A stretch of DNA of 33,467 nucleotides from an uncultured Asticcacaulis sp. (GCA_936940865.1 CAKZJB010000021.1:1-33467), one strand, 5' to 3'. Numbered from the stretch's first letter, positions 21,809 through 30,284 are shown. The notes: generated by a model from the sequence alone, not told the origin. Program-made: numbers and translations.

Positions 21809-21894
21809 GACGGGGGATTGCCCACTTTTTCGTCGGGGGAATACCCGCTTGCGTACCGGGGGAACACCCACTGAATATCGGGGGAATGCCCACT
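21809..21894 (+). repeat. Class B iterons (four tandem copies)
   Basis: Copies at 21809-21826, 21832-21849, 21855-21872 and 21877-21894 share CGGGGGAATRCCCACT. The 5' half is the same as in class A, but the 3' half is CCCACT rather than CACACC. Period is 23, 23 and 22 bp, about two helical turns, so all lie on one face of the DNA next to the AT-rich region. This is the likely loading platform for RepA. Confidence 0.85.
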
Positions 21895-22010
21895 ACAGCC
21901 CGCACTACGCTTTTGAATCGAAAGGGGAAAAGTGCCCGTTAACCCGCCTTAACTTACTTAAGGATTCTTATAAGAGATTCTTTTAACTGAGGAATTGATA
22001 AAACGAAGGC

Positions 22011-22046
22011 GGCGGGGCTCCGGCCTGAAGAAGGGCCGGCCCCGCC
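22011..22046 (-). terminator. Hairpin between origin and MoxR operon
   Basis: Arms GGCGGGG/CCCCGCC and CCGGCC/GGCCGG with a 2-nt bulge form a strong stem. On the minus strand it is followed after a few bases by TTCGTTTT, so it could stop leftward transcription before it enters the origin. No minus-strand gene lies immediately to its right, so its use is uncertain. Confidence 0.4.
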
Positions 22047-22088
22047 TGGATCGCAGGGCGATGTGTCCTTCACATCCTCCGGTTTTGC

Positions 22089-22118
22089 TTGACCGGCGAT
22101 GCGTCCGCCCCATAAATA
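22089..22118 (+). promoter_or_regulatory. Candidate promoter of the MoxR operon
   Basis: TTGACC (22089-22094), a 17- or 18-bp spacer, and ATAAAT/TAAATA (22112-22118) give a good sigma-70-like promoter about 60 bp before the GTG start of the DUF4129 gene. Confidence 0.55.
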
Positions 22119-22179
22119 TATGTCGATGCCGGGGGAGGGGCCCTGGACTTAGGGCTCAGGGCCAGGGGGAGTTTCCAAG

Positions 22180-22872
22180 GTGGGTGCGAAGACGGCATCT
22201 GAGGCTGCAAGCGGCCCCCCCGGCGCGCCGTCTGGTCTTGCCCATGCCCGCGACCTCATACACACCGTCAACGCCCACAAGGATATCCAGACCCGCTTCG
22301 GGCACACACCGCCGCCCGATCCGCACGCGGCGGAATTCTGGCGCAAGGTGTTCGAAGCGATCGGGCGTTTCTTCCGCGGCATGGGTGAGTTGTTTGCCCC
22401 TCTTGCACCGGTCCTGCCCTGGCTTCTGTATGCCCTGGCGATCGCGGTGGTGTGCCTGCTGCTGTCGCCTGTAGTGCGGCTTTTCCTGACATCGCGCTTC
22501 GAACGCCTGTTCGTCCGCGACACCCTTCGGGCCGACGAGGCCTGGCGCCCCACCAAGGCGGCCGTCACGGCCCTGCTCGGCGACATCGACGCCCTGGCGG
22601 CCCAGGGGCTCTACGATGAGGCCGTGCACCTGCTGCTGGTGCGCTCGGTGGCCGATATCAATGCCTTCCGCCCGGACCTGGTGCGGCCGCACTATTCGGC
22701 GCGCGACATCCTTATACACCCCTTGCTGCCGGAAGCGGCGCGCCCGGCCTTCCGCGCCATCGTCGGGTGGGTGGAAAAAAGCTATTTCGCGGGCATAGCG
22801 GTGGGTAAGGCCGGCTTCGACGCCTGCCGCCAGGCCTATGTCGACTTCGTCGCGGCGGAGGGCCTGGCATGA
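22180..22872 (+). CDS. DUF4129-type membrane protein of the MoxR operon
   Basis: A 230-residue protein with a short soluble N-terminus, one clear membrane helix (about 83-105, PWLLYALAIAVVCLLL), and a C-terminal cytoplasmic helical domain (LYDEAVHLLLVRSVADINAF, FRAIVGWVEKSYFAG) that matches the DUF4129 pattern. Start is GTG at 22180 with GGGGGAG upstream; no ATG is available before conserved sequence. Its stop overlaps the next start (ATGA). In MoxR operons this protein accompanies a DUF4350 protein and is thought to form part of a membrane assembly served by the MoxR chaperone ATPase; the exact role is unknown. Confidence 0.75.
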   Translation: MGAKTASEAASGPPGAPSGLAHARDLIHTVNAHKDIQTRFGHTPPPDPHAAEFWRKVFEAIGRFFRGMGELFAPLAPVLPWLLYALAIAVVCLLLSPVVRLFLTSRFERLFVRDTLRADEAWRPTKAAVTALLGDIDALAAQGLYDEAVHLLLVRSVADINAFRPDLVRPHYSARDILIHPLLPEAARPAFRAIVGWVEKSYFAGIAVGKAGFDACRQAYVDFVAAEGLA

Positions 22873-24440
22873 AGCTGAGCCTGCGCCTCCCCGAGACCCG
22901 GGCCTGGTTGCCCGGCATTGTCCTGGTCCTGTGTCTGTCCATGTTCGCCATGGCGGCCGTGGCCCTGTTCACGGTGGGCGCCGACCCGGAAAGCGGCCCC
23001 CGGTCGCTGCCGACCTCGGTGGCCGCGCAAGGCTATCAGGGCCTGAAGCGGATTCTGGTGGCGCGGGGGCACGACACGGCCACCAACCGGTTCGAGGACG
23101 GTGGCGACGTTACGCGCGCCGATGTCGAGATCATCACGCTGGACGACGACAACGGTGTGTACAACATGGCCGCCGGCGCCCGTGGCCGCAGGGCCATGCG
23201 CCGCGCCGAGGCCAGCGAGTCAAGCGCGGCTGAATCCTCCGGCTCTTCGTCGCAGTCGGCCTCCAGCGCATCCGAGGACGGGGCCAATATGTGGTTCACG
23301 CCGGACAAGCGCCGTTCCGACCATATCCTCTATCATCCACTGGGCCGGGTGGTCATCGTCGTCGCCCCCAAATGGCGGTCGGGTCCGGCACCGGGCAATC
23401 CGCGCTGGGCCGGCACGCCCGGCATGATCTCGGCCCCTGAATTGCGGCGCATGCTGAACGTCCTGGCGCCCGTGTCGGCGCAAGCCCTGCCCGACAGCGC
23501 CAGAAGCGAAAACGACGACAAGGACAACGACGGTTCATCCGAGCTGCCTGAGGCTCCGCCGGGCAAGGGCGTATATGACGACGACGACCAGGTCTATACC
23601 TACGACAAGGTGCCCTACGATATCCGCCAGGCGCACACCGAAGGGCTGCTGACGGCCCATGGCGTGGCGGGTCAGAGCGCCTTTCCGGCAGACGTGGCGG
23701 TGGGTGCCATCGGCGACCTTCAGACCATATCGGGGCCGAACCTGATGCCGGTGCTGGTGACGGGCGATGGCCAGCCGCTGATCTCGCGCGTCACGGTCAC
23801 CGAAGGCCGCGCCCAGCCCAAGGTTCCCGTCTATCTGGTCAGCGATCCCGACCTGCTCAACAACCAGATCCTGTCCGACCCGAAGCGCGTCGTGGCGGCC
23901 CTGCAGATTCTCGACACGCTTTCGCTGCCCGCCGGCAAGAAAAAGCCGTCGGTGGTGTTCAACCTCACCTTCAACAACCTGTCCTTCGACCACGACCTGC
24001 TGCATGCGCTCAGCCGTCCGCCCTATATCGGCGTGCCCCTCAGCGTGCTGATCATCGGCCTGGCCCTGATGTGGGCCGCCTTCGCCCGTTTCGGCCCGCC
24101 GCAGGCGGAAGAGGAGGGGGCGGCCCTTGGCCGCGGTGTGCGCGTGCTGGCCGACAACGCGGCCCGCCTGATGGCCATCTCGCTCAAGGAAGCCAGGCTT
24201 GGCCCCGCCTACGCAAACATGATCCGCGACGAGGTCTTGAGGGCCCGCGGCCACCGCCAGCTTCAACCCAACGAATCCCCGGACGAACTGGCCGACCGCA
24301 TCGGCCGGCTTTACGGCGCCAGCGAATCCTATACCGCCTTGAAATCGAAGGCGTCCAACCTGCTCACCGTGCATCAGCTGATTGCCGTCGTGCAAAGGCT
24401 GCATGCCTGGAAAACGGAGATAGACCGTGCAAATACCTGA
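22869..24440 (+). CDS. DUF4350 domain membrane protein
   Basis: A 523-residue protein with an N-terminal membrane helix (about 13-38), a large periplasmic part with the DUF4350 opening ([21 protein letters not shown], residues about 54-75), a Ser-rich linker (about 117-140), an acidic linker (NDDKDNDGS), and a second membrane helix near 385-402 ([19 protein letters not shown]) before a cytoplasmic helical tail. DUF4350 resembles ThuA-like/GATase-like folds and may bind a small ligand or cell-wall component, but the function is not known. It overlaps the upstream gene by 4 bp and the MoxR gene by 14 bp, so the three are certainly one transcription unit. Confidence 0.82.
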   Translation: MKLSLRLPETRAWLPGIVLVLCLSMFAMAAVALFTVGADPESGPRSLPTSVAAQGYQGLKRILVARGHDTATNRFEDGGDVTRADVEIITLDDDNGVYNMAAGARGRRAMRRAEASESSAAESSGSSSQSASSASEDGANMWFTPDKRRSDHILYHPLGRVVIVVAPKWRSGPAPGNPRWAGTPGMISAPELRRMLNVLAPVSAQALPDSARSENDDKDNDGSSELPEAPPGKGVYDDDDQVYTYDKVPYDIRQAHTEGLLTAHGVAGQSAFPADVAVGAIGDLQTISGPNLMPVLVTGDGQPLISRVTVTEGRAQPKVPVYLVSDPDLLNNQILSDPKRVVAALQILDTLSLPAGKKKPSVVFNLTFNNLSFDHDLLHALSRPPYIGVPLSVLIIGLALMWAAFARFGPPQAEEEGAALGRGVRVLADNAARLMAISLKEARLGPAYANMIRDEVLRARGHRQLQPNESPDELADRIGRLYGASESYTALKSKASNLLTVHQLIAVVQRLHAWKTEIDRANT

Positions 24441-25383
24441 CATCCGCCTGCTCGCAGACAAGCTGCGCGCCGAAATGGCCAAGGTCATCATAGGCCAGGA
24501 CGATACGCTGAACCTGATGCTGACCGCCCTGTTTTCAGGCGGGCACATCCTGCTCGAAGGCCCGCCGGGTACGGCCAAGACGTTGCTGGCGCGCACCTTC
24601 TGCCGCTCGCTCTCCTTGCGCTTCGGACGCATCCAGTTCACACCGGACATGCTGCCGGGCGACGTGCTGGGGTCGAACCTGTTCAACTTCCAGACCTCGG
24701 CCTTCACCCTGTCCAAGGGACCGATCTTCTGCGACCTGCTCTTGGCCGACGAAATCAACCGTACCCCGCCCAAGACCCAGGCCGCCCTGCTGGAAGCCAT
24801 GCAGGAGCGCCACGTCACGCTCGACGGCAAGCGCCACGACCTGGGGGCCCACTTCACCGTCATCGCCACCCAGAACCCGATCGAGCAGCAGGGCACCTAT
24901 CCGCTGCCAGAGGCCCAGCTCGACCGCTTCCTGTTCAAGCACATCCTGGGCTATCCCAGCCTCGAGGAAGAGCGCCGCATCATCGAAAGCTCGGGCAATG
25001 CCGCGGCGTCCCCCGATCCGGAGACTTCCGGCGTGGCGGCGGTGCTGACGGCGGAGGCGCTCAGCGAGGCCATCGCCACGGTCGGCCAGGTCAGGCTCAG
25101 TCCCGCCAACCTCGACTACATCGTGGCCCTGATCCGGGCGACGCGCGAGTCGGGACAGCTGTCGGTGGGCGCAAGTCCGCGCGCCGGCGCCCTGCTGGCC
25201 CGGGCGGCGCGCGCCTACGCCACGCTCGACGGCCGCGACTATGTGCTGCCCGACGACATCAAGGCGCTCTACAAGCCCTGCATGCGCCACCGCGTGCTCC
25301 TGTCGCCCTCGGCCGAAATCGAGGGCCAGAACGTCGACGCGGTGCTGCAGGGCCTGCTCGAAAAGATCGAAATCCCGAGATAG
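24427..25383 (+). CDS. MoxR-family AAA+ ATPase
   Basis: Chaperone-like AAA+ ATPase of 318 residues. Walker A is GPPGTAKT (45-52), Walker B is LLLADE (104-109), followed by [18 protein letters not shown], a MoxR signature, then sensor 1 in [24 protein letters not shown] and the sensor 2 helix with [14 protein letters not shown]. MoxR proteins are thought to remodel or load metal onto partner VWA/DUF58 proteins. Start is GTG at 24427, 14 bp inside the DUF4350 gene, with ACGGAGA upstream. The DUF58 gene follows 21 bp after the stop, the usual partner. Confidence 0.93.
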   Translation: MQIPDIRLLADKLRAEMAKVIIGQDDTLNLMLTALFSGGHILLEGPPGTAKTLLARTFCRSLSLRFGRIQFTPDMLPGDVLGSNLFNFQTSAFTLSKGPIFCDLLLADEINRTPPKTQAALLEAMQERHVTLDGKRHDLGAHFTVIATQNPIEQQGTYPLPEAQLDRFLFKHILGYPSLEEERRIIESSGNAAASPDPETSGVAAVLTAEALSEAIATVGQVRLSPANLDYIVALIRATRESGQLSVGASPRAGALLARAARAYATLDGRDYVLPDDIKALYKPCMRHRVLLSPSAEIEGQNVDAVLQGLLEKIEIPR

Positions 25384-25404
25384 CGCCCCAAAAAATAGAA
25401 AGTC

Positions 25405-26721
25405 ATGTCGATCTATCCCACCCCCCGTCTGCTCGTCCTGCTCGGCCTCGGACTGCCCGCCGCCATCGGCATCGGGCTGTACGCGCCGCAGGCCTGGCCG
25501 TGGGTGCCGGTGGTCATGGCGGCGGTGTTCGTGCTGGCCCTGCTCGACGGCCTGTTCGCGCCGGTGGGGCAGGGGCTGAAATTCGAGCTGCGCCTGCCCA
25601 GGAGCATCGGGGTCGGCCGCGATGCGCCCATGCCGTTCGCCATCCGGTTCAACTGGCGGGTTCCGGCCCGGATCGAACTGCGCCTGGGCCTCAACCGCGT
25701 GCTGGCGGCCTCGACCTACGACCAGGCGCCGGCCCGCGACGCGGACAAGGCGTTCCGCGGGATGTTGAACCTGCACGCGCGGACGCGTGGACGCGGCGAC
25801 ATATCCGCAGCCTGGGTCCGCTGGACAGGGCTTCTGGGCCTTGTTTACATTCAGAAAAAGGTGGTTCTGGACGTCCAGGTATCGGTGACGCCCGATCTCA
25901 AGGGCGTCGAACAGGACGCGTCGAACCTGTTTTCGATCGACAATATCTATGGCATCCGCATCCAGAACCAGTTGCACACCGGTTCGGAATACCATGCGCT
26001 GCGCGAATACGACGCCAGCCAGGACCATCGCCGCATCGACTGGCGATCGTCCGCCCGGCACATGAAGCTCTTTTCCCGGGAATACCAGGCGGAGCGCAAT
26101 CACCATATCGTGCTGGTCTACGACACAGGCCGCCTGATGGGCGAGCCTCTGGCCGGGCTGAAACGGCTCGACCGCGCCATCTATGCCGGGCTGCTGCTCG
26201 GCTATTGCGCGCTCAAGATCGGCGACAATATCCGCACCTTTGCGTTCGCCTCGCGGCCCTACCACGCCGCGCCGATGATTTCCGGCACCCAGGGCTTCGA
26301 AATCCTCAAGCACCAGCTGGCGACGCTCGAGGATTCGACCGAGGAATCGAACCACACCCTGGCGCTTGCCGATCTCAATTCCAAGGTGGCGCGGCGCTCG
26401 CTGGTCATCCTGTTCACCGACTTCATCGACGAGATCAGCGCCGACCTGATGATCGAGGCACTGAACCGCCTGTCGAAGAAGCATATGGTGCTGTTCGTCG
26501 CCTTCAAGGACGAGGTCGTCGAGGACCTGATGGCGAAGGCGCCCAACCAGCCCGAGGACGTTACCCGCGCGGTCTTCGCCAAGCGCCTGTCGATGCAGCG
26601 CGAGCGCGTGCTGGCGCAACTGCGGCGCATGGGGGTCGAGGTGCTGGAGGCGCCCACCGAGGACCTGGCGACGGCGATCGTATCCAAATACCTGGCGCTG
26701 AAACGCGCCAACCGGCTGTAG
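25405..26721 (+). CDS. DUF58 domain protein (VWA-like MoxR partner)
   Basis: A 438-residue membrane-anchored protein. Two hydrophobic segments at the N-terminus (about 8-48) are followed by a beta-rich region and the DUF58 motif [19 protein letters not shown] (IDW at 211-213). The C-terminal half is VWA-like with a MIDAS-type DTGR in [12 protein letters not shown] and [10 protein letters not shown]. It is the standard partner of the MoxR ATPase. It is the last gene of the run: the RDD and SpoIIM-like genes often associated with such operons are not next to it, and a dispersed repeat and an opposing gene follow. Confidence 0.9.
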   Translation: MSIYPTPRLLVLLGLGLPAAIGIGLYAPQAWPWVPVVMAAVFVLALLDGLFAPVGQGLKFELRLPRSIGVGRDAPMPFAIRFNWRVPARIELRLGLNRVLAASTYDQAPARDADKAFRGMLNLHARTRGRGDISAAWVRWTGLLGLVYIQKKVVLDVQVSVTPDLKGVEQDASNLFSIDNIYGIRIQNQLHTGSEYHALREYDASQDHRRIDWRSSARHMKLFSREYQAERNHHIVLVYDTGRLMGEPLAGLKRLDRAIYAGLLLGYCALKIGDNIRTFAFASRPYHAAPMISGTQGFEILKHQLATLEDSTEESNHTLALADLNSKVARRSLVILFTDFIDEISADLMIEALNRLSKKHMVLFVAFKDEVVEDLMAKAPNQPEDVTRAVFAKRLSMQRERVLAQLRRMGVEVLEAPTEDLATAIVSKYLALKRANRL

Positions 26722-26823
26722 GGGGCACTCCGATGGTATATCACGGCAATATTTCTGCCCTCTCCTTGAATCGATTGGATTCACACGTCGCGTGGGTGGC
26801 CTTAAGAAACCCCACCACCACAT

Positions 26824-26877
26824 CTCACCGCTTCGCGGTTCGTGCGGTCCCCCTCCCCATGCTTCGCACGGGGAGGT
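26824..26877. repeat. Dispersed palindromic repeat, single copy
   Basis: CACCGCTTCGCGG is followed by GGTCCCCCTCCCC, a small hairpin around ATGCTTCGCA, and GGGGAGG. This is the reverse-complement form of the unit at 20207-20266 and 33417-33467. It sits between the convergent DUF58 and membrane-protein genes and could act as a bidirectional transcript end. Confidence 0.75.
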
Positions 26878-26881
26878 GCAA

Positions 26882-27490
26882 TCAGGCTTTGCCCGCAAAC
26901 GCCGGGCGGGCGATCAGGATGCCCCACAGGCCGCAGAGCCCGTAGGCCAAAGCCGTCCAGTCGCGGTGGGCGAAGACGAGCCAGCCCCAGGCCAGGACCA
27001 GCACCCCGGTCAGAAGCCCGGCCGTCGCCAGAATGACGCAGCGGAACAGGCGGCGAGTTTCGGAGACCTGGGGATCAAGCGCATGATGAACAGCCTTGTT
27101 CAGGCCGCGCGGCCCGGAAACAGCGCCCAGAAACGCACCGGCCCCGGCGATGGCCAGGGCTGGGACAAGGTAGAAGGTCGGGATGAGCGCCGGAAAAAGG
27201 GTTACGCCCGTGACGATAAGCGCGACGCCGAAGGTCAGGCGGCCGAGGTTCTGCATCACCTCACGGAACGAGCAGGCATGACCCGAGGCTGGCATGGCGG
27301 CGTAGAAGACGCCCAGCAGCCAGGCGCGATCGGCGCCGATGAAGCGGAGATTCTGCACGATGACGGTTTCACCCAGGCTGCGCGGGATCAGGCTCAGGGC
27401 GAGGTAAAGCATGAGCACGACAGCCCATGGCCAATATTCCCTGAGTTTCCCGGAGGCGCCGCTACCGTGGCGCAGTTTCGCTTCGGCCAT
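26882..27490 (-). CDS. Hypothetical multi-pass membrane protein
   Basis: About 202 residues with five hydrophobic helices ([89 protein letters not shown]), plus a weaker sixth at the C-terminus. I do not recognise the family. The ATG at 27490 has no good ribosome binding site; the frame extends to a TTG at 27565 where AAGGAG lies unusually close to the start, so the N-terminus is uncertain. It follows the nucleotidyltransferase gene on the same strand with an 81-bp gap and converges on the MoxR operon. Confidence 0.65.
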   Translation of the reverse strand: MAEAKLRHGSGASGKLREYWPWAVVLMLYLALSLIPRSLGETVIVQNLRFIGADRAWLLGVFYAAMPASGHACSFREVMQNLGRLTFGVALIVTGVTLFPALIPTFYLVPALAIAGAGAFLGAVSGPRGLNKAVHHALDPQVSETRRLFRCVILATAGLLTGVLVLAWGWLVFAHRDWTALAYGLCGLWGILIARPAFAGKA

Positions 27491-27571
27491 TTTATGTGTC
27501 TCGAACAGCTCCGGCCTTTCCCGCGGCCGGAGGCAAAAGGTATCACGCGGCCTTATTTCGGTCAAATCTCC

Positions 27572-28036
27572 TTAACCGGTCGTAAACCGTGATACCAGTG
27601 CGGCCCGTTTAATATCCTTATCGCGTCCGAAGCGGTGGAAGATTTCGATCTGCTCTTGCGGCGACGGAACGTAGACAGTAGCGGCACCTGCCCTCACCGC
27701 CTGACGCGACGCTATGATCAGCGGCCGCCAGCCATCCGTGTCGTTGACCTGCAATCCGCCCATGAGTTCGATCGCCAGCATGCCGGGGCGTTCCAGGCGG
27801 GCGAACGGTGTCGAGCGGAACCGGGAATCGGCCTTGGGCGGCAGCGGTTCCAGGCCAATTTTCGCGATGACGTCCGAAATGACTTCGGATGAGGCGATCA
27901 CGTCGATATCCGCCACCGTAACCTCGATGCCGAGAAGCGCCACGGCCGTGCTGCCGATGACCCACCAGTCGGCGTCCGCCGGCATGATCGCCGACACAAA
28001 TTCGATGGCGGATTGCAAGTCGTTGGAAAATGTCAT
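27572..28036 (-). CDS. Small nucleotidyltransferase-fold protein
   Basis: A 154-residue protein with a minimal nucleotidyltransferase signature: WWVIGSTAVALLG (25-37), then VADIDVIAS with the DxD metal pair, and a later charged segment. It resembles the nucleotidyltransferase-like proteins of the AbiEii/MNT superfamily, but no partner gene (HEPN or antitoxin) is adjacent, so a toxin role is not supported. The ATG at 28036 lies only 8 bp beyond the T-run of the rplL terminator and lacks a clear ribosome binding site; an internal ATG at 27985 is possible but would cut into the signature region. Confidence 0.65.
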   Translation of the reverse strand: MTFSNDLQSAIEFVSAIMPADADWWVIGSTAVALLGIEVTVADIDVIASSEVISDVIAKIGLEPLPPKADSRFRSTPFARLERPGMLAIELMGGLQVNDTDGWRPLIIASRQAVRAGAATVYVPSPQEQIEIFHRFGRDKDIKRAALVSRFTTG

Positions 28037-28044
28037 GGAGACCC

Positions 28045-28080
28045 GAAAACGAAAGCGGGCCGGGATTGCTCCCGGCCCGC
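28045..28080 (-). terminator. Intrinsic terminator of the rplJL operon
   Basis: A perfect 10-bp stem GCGGGCCGGG/CCCGGCCCGC with a 6-nt loop, followed on the minus strand by TTTCGTTTT. It begins 25 bp after the rplL stop and is a textbook intrinsic terminator. Confidence 0.93.
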
Positions 28081-28105
28081 CGAAGTCGATTGCTTAACGC
28101 AAGGC

Positions 28106-28495
28106 TTACTTAACGTCGACCTTGGCGCCGGCGTCTTCCAGCTTCTTCTTGATGTCGGCGGCTTCCTGCTTCGACACGTTTTCCTTGACGGTCTGCGGAG
28201 CGCCTTCGACCAGGTCCTTGGCTTCCTTCAGGCCGAGGTCCGAACGGATCGCACGGATTTCCTTGATCACGTTGATCTTCTTGTCGCCGCCGTCGGTCAG
28301 GACAACGGTGAATTCGGTTTGCTCTTCGACCGGCTCAGCGGCGGCAGCGCCACCACCGGCACCCGGAGCGACCGCCATGGCGACCGGAGCGGCAGCCGAG
28401 ACGCCCCACTTTTCTTCGAGGAGCTTCGAGAGTTCAGCGGCTTCGAGAACCGAGAGAGCGGACAGGTCGGCGACCAGTTGTTCCAGCTTGGACAT
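28106..28495 (-). CDS. rplL: 50S ribosomal protein L7/L12
   Basis: Ribosomal stalk protein of 129 residues that recruits translation factors. The N-terminal dimerisation part (1-33: [30 protein letters not shown]) is joined by an Ala/Gly/Pro hinge (about 35-58) to the globular C-terminal domain (59-129), with the highly conserved [21 protein letters not shown] precedes the ATG. It is 46 bp after rplJ in the usual order and is followed by a strong terminator rather than by rpoB, unlike the classical rplKAJL-rpoBC arrangement. Confidence 0.98.
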   Translation of the reverse strand: MSKLEQLVADLSALSVLEAAELSKLLEEKWGVSAAAPVAMAVAPGAGGGAAAAEPVEEQTEFTVVLTDGGDKKINVIKEIRAIRSDLGLKEAKDLVEGAPQTVKENVSKQEAADIKKKLEDAGAKVDVK

Positions 28496-28541
28496 GTGAT
28501 TTCCTTAAAACGATAGAGTGTTGAGTGAAAGGGTCTGAGGT

Positions 28542-29054
28542 TTAAGCGTTCTTGTCGGCGTAGGCCTTGACGACCCGGGCCAGTTGACCGGCCGGAGCCT
28601 GCAGGACGCCCGCGACCTTGGTCGCCGGGGCTTGCAGAAGGCCGATGAGCTTGCCGCGCAGCTCGTCGAGCGACGGCAGCGTAGCCAGGGACTTCACGCC
28701 GGCTTCGTTGAGGACATCCGTTTCCATGATGCCGCCAATGATCTTGAGCTTGTCATTCTCTTTGGCGTACTGGACGGAAATCTTCGCGGCGGTGACCGGA
28801 TCGGCCGAATAGACCAGGGCGACAGGACCCTTGAAGAGGGCATCGCCCTTTTCGCCGACCTTGCCGTCCAGGGCCTTCACGGCCAGACGGTTCTTGAACA
28901 CCTTCACAACGGCGCCTTCCTTGCGGAGGCGGTTGCGAAGTTCAGACATTTCCACAAAGGTCATACCCGTATATTGGGTGACAACCACGGTGCCGGAGTT
29001 GGCGAAGACGCTCTTGAGCTCTTCGATCGACTCGGCTTTTTTTGCGCGGTCCAT
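28542..29054 (-). CDS. rplJ: 50S ribosomal protein L10
   Basis: Base of the ribosomal stalk, which binds 23S rRNA and L7/L12 dimers, 170 residues. The start MDRAKKAESIEELKSVFANSG with GGAGG upstream is certain; the frame stays open upstream through the leader. Family segments include VVTQYTGMTFVEMSELRNRLRKEGA, KVFKNRLAVKAL and LIGLLQAPATKVAGVLQAP, and the C-terminal helix binds L7/L12. The 5' leader can fold into hairpins typical of the L10 leader, through which the L10-L12 complex represses the operon. rplK and rplA are not upstream; a DUF1272 gene is. Confidence 0.97.
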   Translation of the reverse strand: MDRAKKAESIEELKSVFANSGTVVVTQYTGMTFVEMSELRNRLRKEGAVVKVFKNRLAVKALDGKVGEKGDALFKGPVALVYSADPVTAAKISVQYAKENDKLKIIGGIMETDVLNEAGVKSLATLPSLDELRGKLIGLLQAPATKVAGVLQAPAGQLARVVKAYADKNA

Positions 29055-29065
29055 AAGTGGCCTCC

Positions 29066-29160
29066 ATGGGGTGACGTTCCGGGCGAACCCGAAACAACGG
29101 AATTCCCTCTGCTTCCGGCGAACCGGAACCAAGGGGGGAACTGTCCAGATGAGATGCTGA
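29066..29160 (-). ncRNA. Ribosomal protein L10 leader
   Basis: The untranslated leader of rplJ folds into two adjacent hairpins capped by UUCG loops: TTCCGG-TTCG-CCGGAA (29113-29128, perfect 6-bp stem) and a TTTCGGG-TTCG-CCCGGAA hairpin (29077-29094, one mismatch). The position directly upstream of rplJ and the paired structure fit the autoregulatory L10 leader family; I have not checked the kink-turn element by covariance. Confidence 0.6.
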
Positions 29161-29175
29161 TCACCACGCGGCCAC

Positions 29176-29281
29176 GTTTCCTCTATCAAGGAAACATGAG
29201 TATTGCGGAGGCGTTTCGCGTCCCGTCTCAATTCGGCCTGCGGGGGCTCCCGCAGATTATGGATCAGGTGGCCCCTGATCC
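29176..29281. repeat. Three further hairpins upstream of the L10 leader
   Basis: GTTTCCT/AGGAAAC (29176-29195, 6-nt loop), CTGCGGG/CCCGCAG (29238-29255) and GGATCAGG/CCTGATCC (29261-29281, 5-nt loop) are each perfect stems. They lie in the 308-bp non-coding stretch between DUF1272 and rplJ. They may belong to a long rplJ leader or end the DUF1272 transcript; neither has a T-run. Confidence 0.45.
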
Positions 29282-29339
29282 CCGAAGGTCTCGGACAGAA
29301 CGGGTGAAAACGTGTACGTCTTCACGCCGAGGCGCGCTC

Positions 29340-29367
29340 TCTATACGCAAAGGCTTTCCAAATCAAG
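29340..29367 (-). promoter_or_regulatory. Candidate rplJ promoter
   Basis: On the minus strand, CTTGAT (29367-29362), a 16-bp spacer and TATAGA (29345-29340) resemble a sigma-70 promoter. It overlaps the last bases of the DUF1272 gene and would give a leader of about 280 nt. Confidence 0.4.
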
Positions 29368-29611
29368 TCCCGGCAGGCGAAAAACACGGGGTGGCGCGAT
29401 AGATGCGTTTTGTCGATGCCGGATGGGCGGCCAGTTTCCCCGCCGTGCGGACGGGGCGTTTGACCAGTTCACCGCTGCAGTTCGGGCAGGTGGAATTCAG
29501 TTGCGAAGCGCAAGCAGGACAAAAGGTGCATTCGAAGCTGCAGATCCTGGCCTCGGCTTCGGGCGGCAGGTCGGTGTCGCAGCATTCGCAGTTGGGACGC
29601 AGTTGGAGCAT
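29363..29611 (-). CDS. DUF1272 zinc-ribbon protein
   Basis: An 82-residue Cys-rich protein of the DUF1272 family. From the ATG at 29611 (AGGACC upstream) it reads MLQLRPNCECCDTDLPPEAEARICSFECTF with further CPACA and CPNCSGEL motifs, giving four CxxC-type pairs that can bind two zinc ions. The function of the family is unknown. The upstream in-frame extension lacks conserved residues. It is 177 bp from the rhodanese gene. Confidence 0.88.
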   Translation of the reverse strand: MLQLRPNCECCDTDLPPEAEARICSFECTFCPACASQLNSTCPNCSGELVKRPVRTAGKLAAHPASTKRIYRATPCFSPAGT

Positions 29612-29788
29612 GGGTTGGTCCTGGCAAGTGCTAATGTATTCGCCCTCCCCGTAAACGGGGCGGGCCGAGAAATGAGCTTTATTCATCCTGGGTTTTTATG
29701 GTTTAGTTGGGGACAAGGCGCCTACCCTGCCCCCGCTTTCGTTCGGCGCGCGGCAACCCGGAGAGGAAGCTTCCGCCGAAGAAACCCA

Positions 29789-30196
29789 TCACGCTTCGGC
29801 AAAGGCAAAACCTTCGTCCGCCCAGCCGGTCATCCCGCCGATCATCACCTTCACCTTGCGGTCCAGCCGCGCCAGCTTGAGCGCCGCCTGGTCGGCGCCA
29901 TTGCAGTGCGGCCCGGCGCAGTAGACGACGAAGACCGTATCGCGCGGCCAGCGGCTCAAGGCCTCTTCCGAAATCTGGCGGTGCGGCAGGTGGACGGCAA
30001 ACGGAATATGGCGTTTGGCGAAGGCTTCGGGCGAGCCGACCGCATGCAGCAGCACGAAGTCGGGGTCGCCGTCCTGCATCACGGAATGGACGTCGGCGCA
30101 GTCCGTCTCCATGGACAGCTTGGCGGTATAGACGCTGATGACATCTTCCGGCGCGGCGCAGGGATAGGCGGTGACATATGAAGCGGTGGTTTGCAT
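29789..30196 (-). CDS. Rhodanese-like sulfurtransferase domain protein
   Basis: Single-domain rhodanese of 135 residues. The active-site loop CAGPHC begins at Cys93 (VFVVYCAGPHCNGADQAALKLA), and the fold elements FVLLHAVGSPEAFAKRHIPFAVHLP and MIGGMTGWADEGF are typical. It should carry a persulfide on Cys93. The ATG at 30196 has GGGGAG upstream; longer frames to 30433 run through the divergent regulator's start. It is divergent from an FtrA-like regulator with an 88-bp spacer, a pairing often seen for this subfamily, and is probably controlled by it. Confidence 0.88.
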   Translation of the reverse strand: MQTTASYVTAYPCAAPEDVISVYTAKLSMETDCADVHSVMQDGDPDFVLLHAVGSPEAFAKRHIPFAVHLPHRQISEEALSRWPRDTVFVVYCAGPHCNGADQAALKLARLDRKVKVMIGGMTGWADEGFAFAEA

Positions 30197-30284
30197 GAGT
30201 GGGACTCCCCTTTTGACCGTTTTCAGGGTGCCAGAACCGCGTTCCCCCTTGTAGCTGGCAGCTTTGACATATATGGTAGATATC

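Larger units (their letters stand above)
21473..22010. other. Replication origin: iterons, DnaA boxes and AT-rich unwinding region
   Basis: Downstream of repA lie five class A iterons, a pair of DnaA boxes on the minus strand (TGTGGGTAA 21756-21764 with one mismatch, and perfect TGTGGATAA 21768-21776), four class B iterons, and then an AT-rich stretch (about 21905-22000). The AT-rich part has two related 13-mers (GGATTCTTATAAG and AGATTCTTTTAAC, 21962-21987) like the unwinding repeats of other origins, three GANTC sites (21915, 21963, 21976), and four TTAA words. No gene is present here. Confidence 0.85.

Noticed and set aside
21485-21894. Repeated 18-mers considered as a CRISPR array
   Set aside because: Units are too short, spacers vary or are only about 5 bp, and the position after repA with DnaA boxes identifies them as iterons.
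21939-21986. TTAA words in the origin as a full CtrA site (TTAA-N7-TTAA)
   Set aside because: Spacings between TTAA words are 6 and 5 bp, not 7; they are described only as part of the AT-rich region.
24535-26898. 787-codon frame antisense to moxR and DUF58
   Set aside because: Shadow of strongly supported genes at high GC; no motif and no ribosome binding site.
27572-28036. Nucleotidyltransferase as toxin of a MNT/HEPN or AbiE system
   Set aside because: No HEPN or antitoxin partner lies next to it, so only the fold can be claimed.
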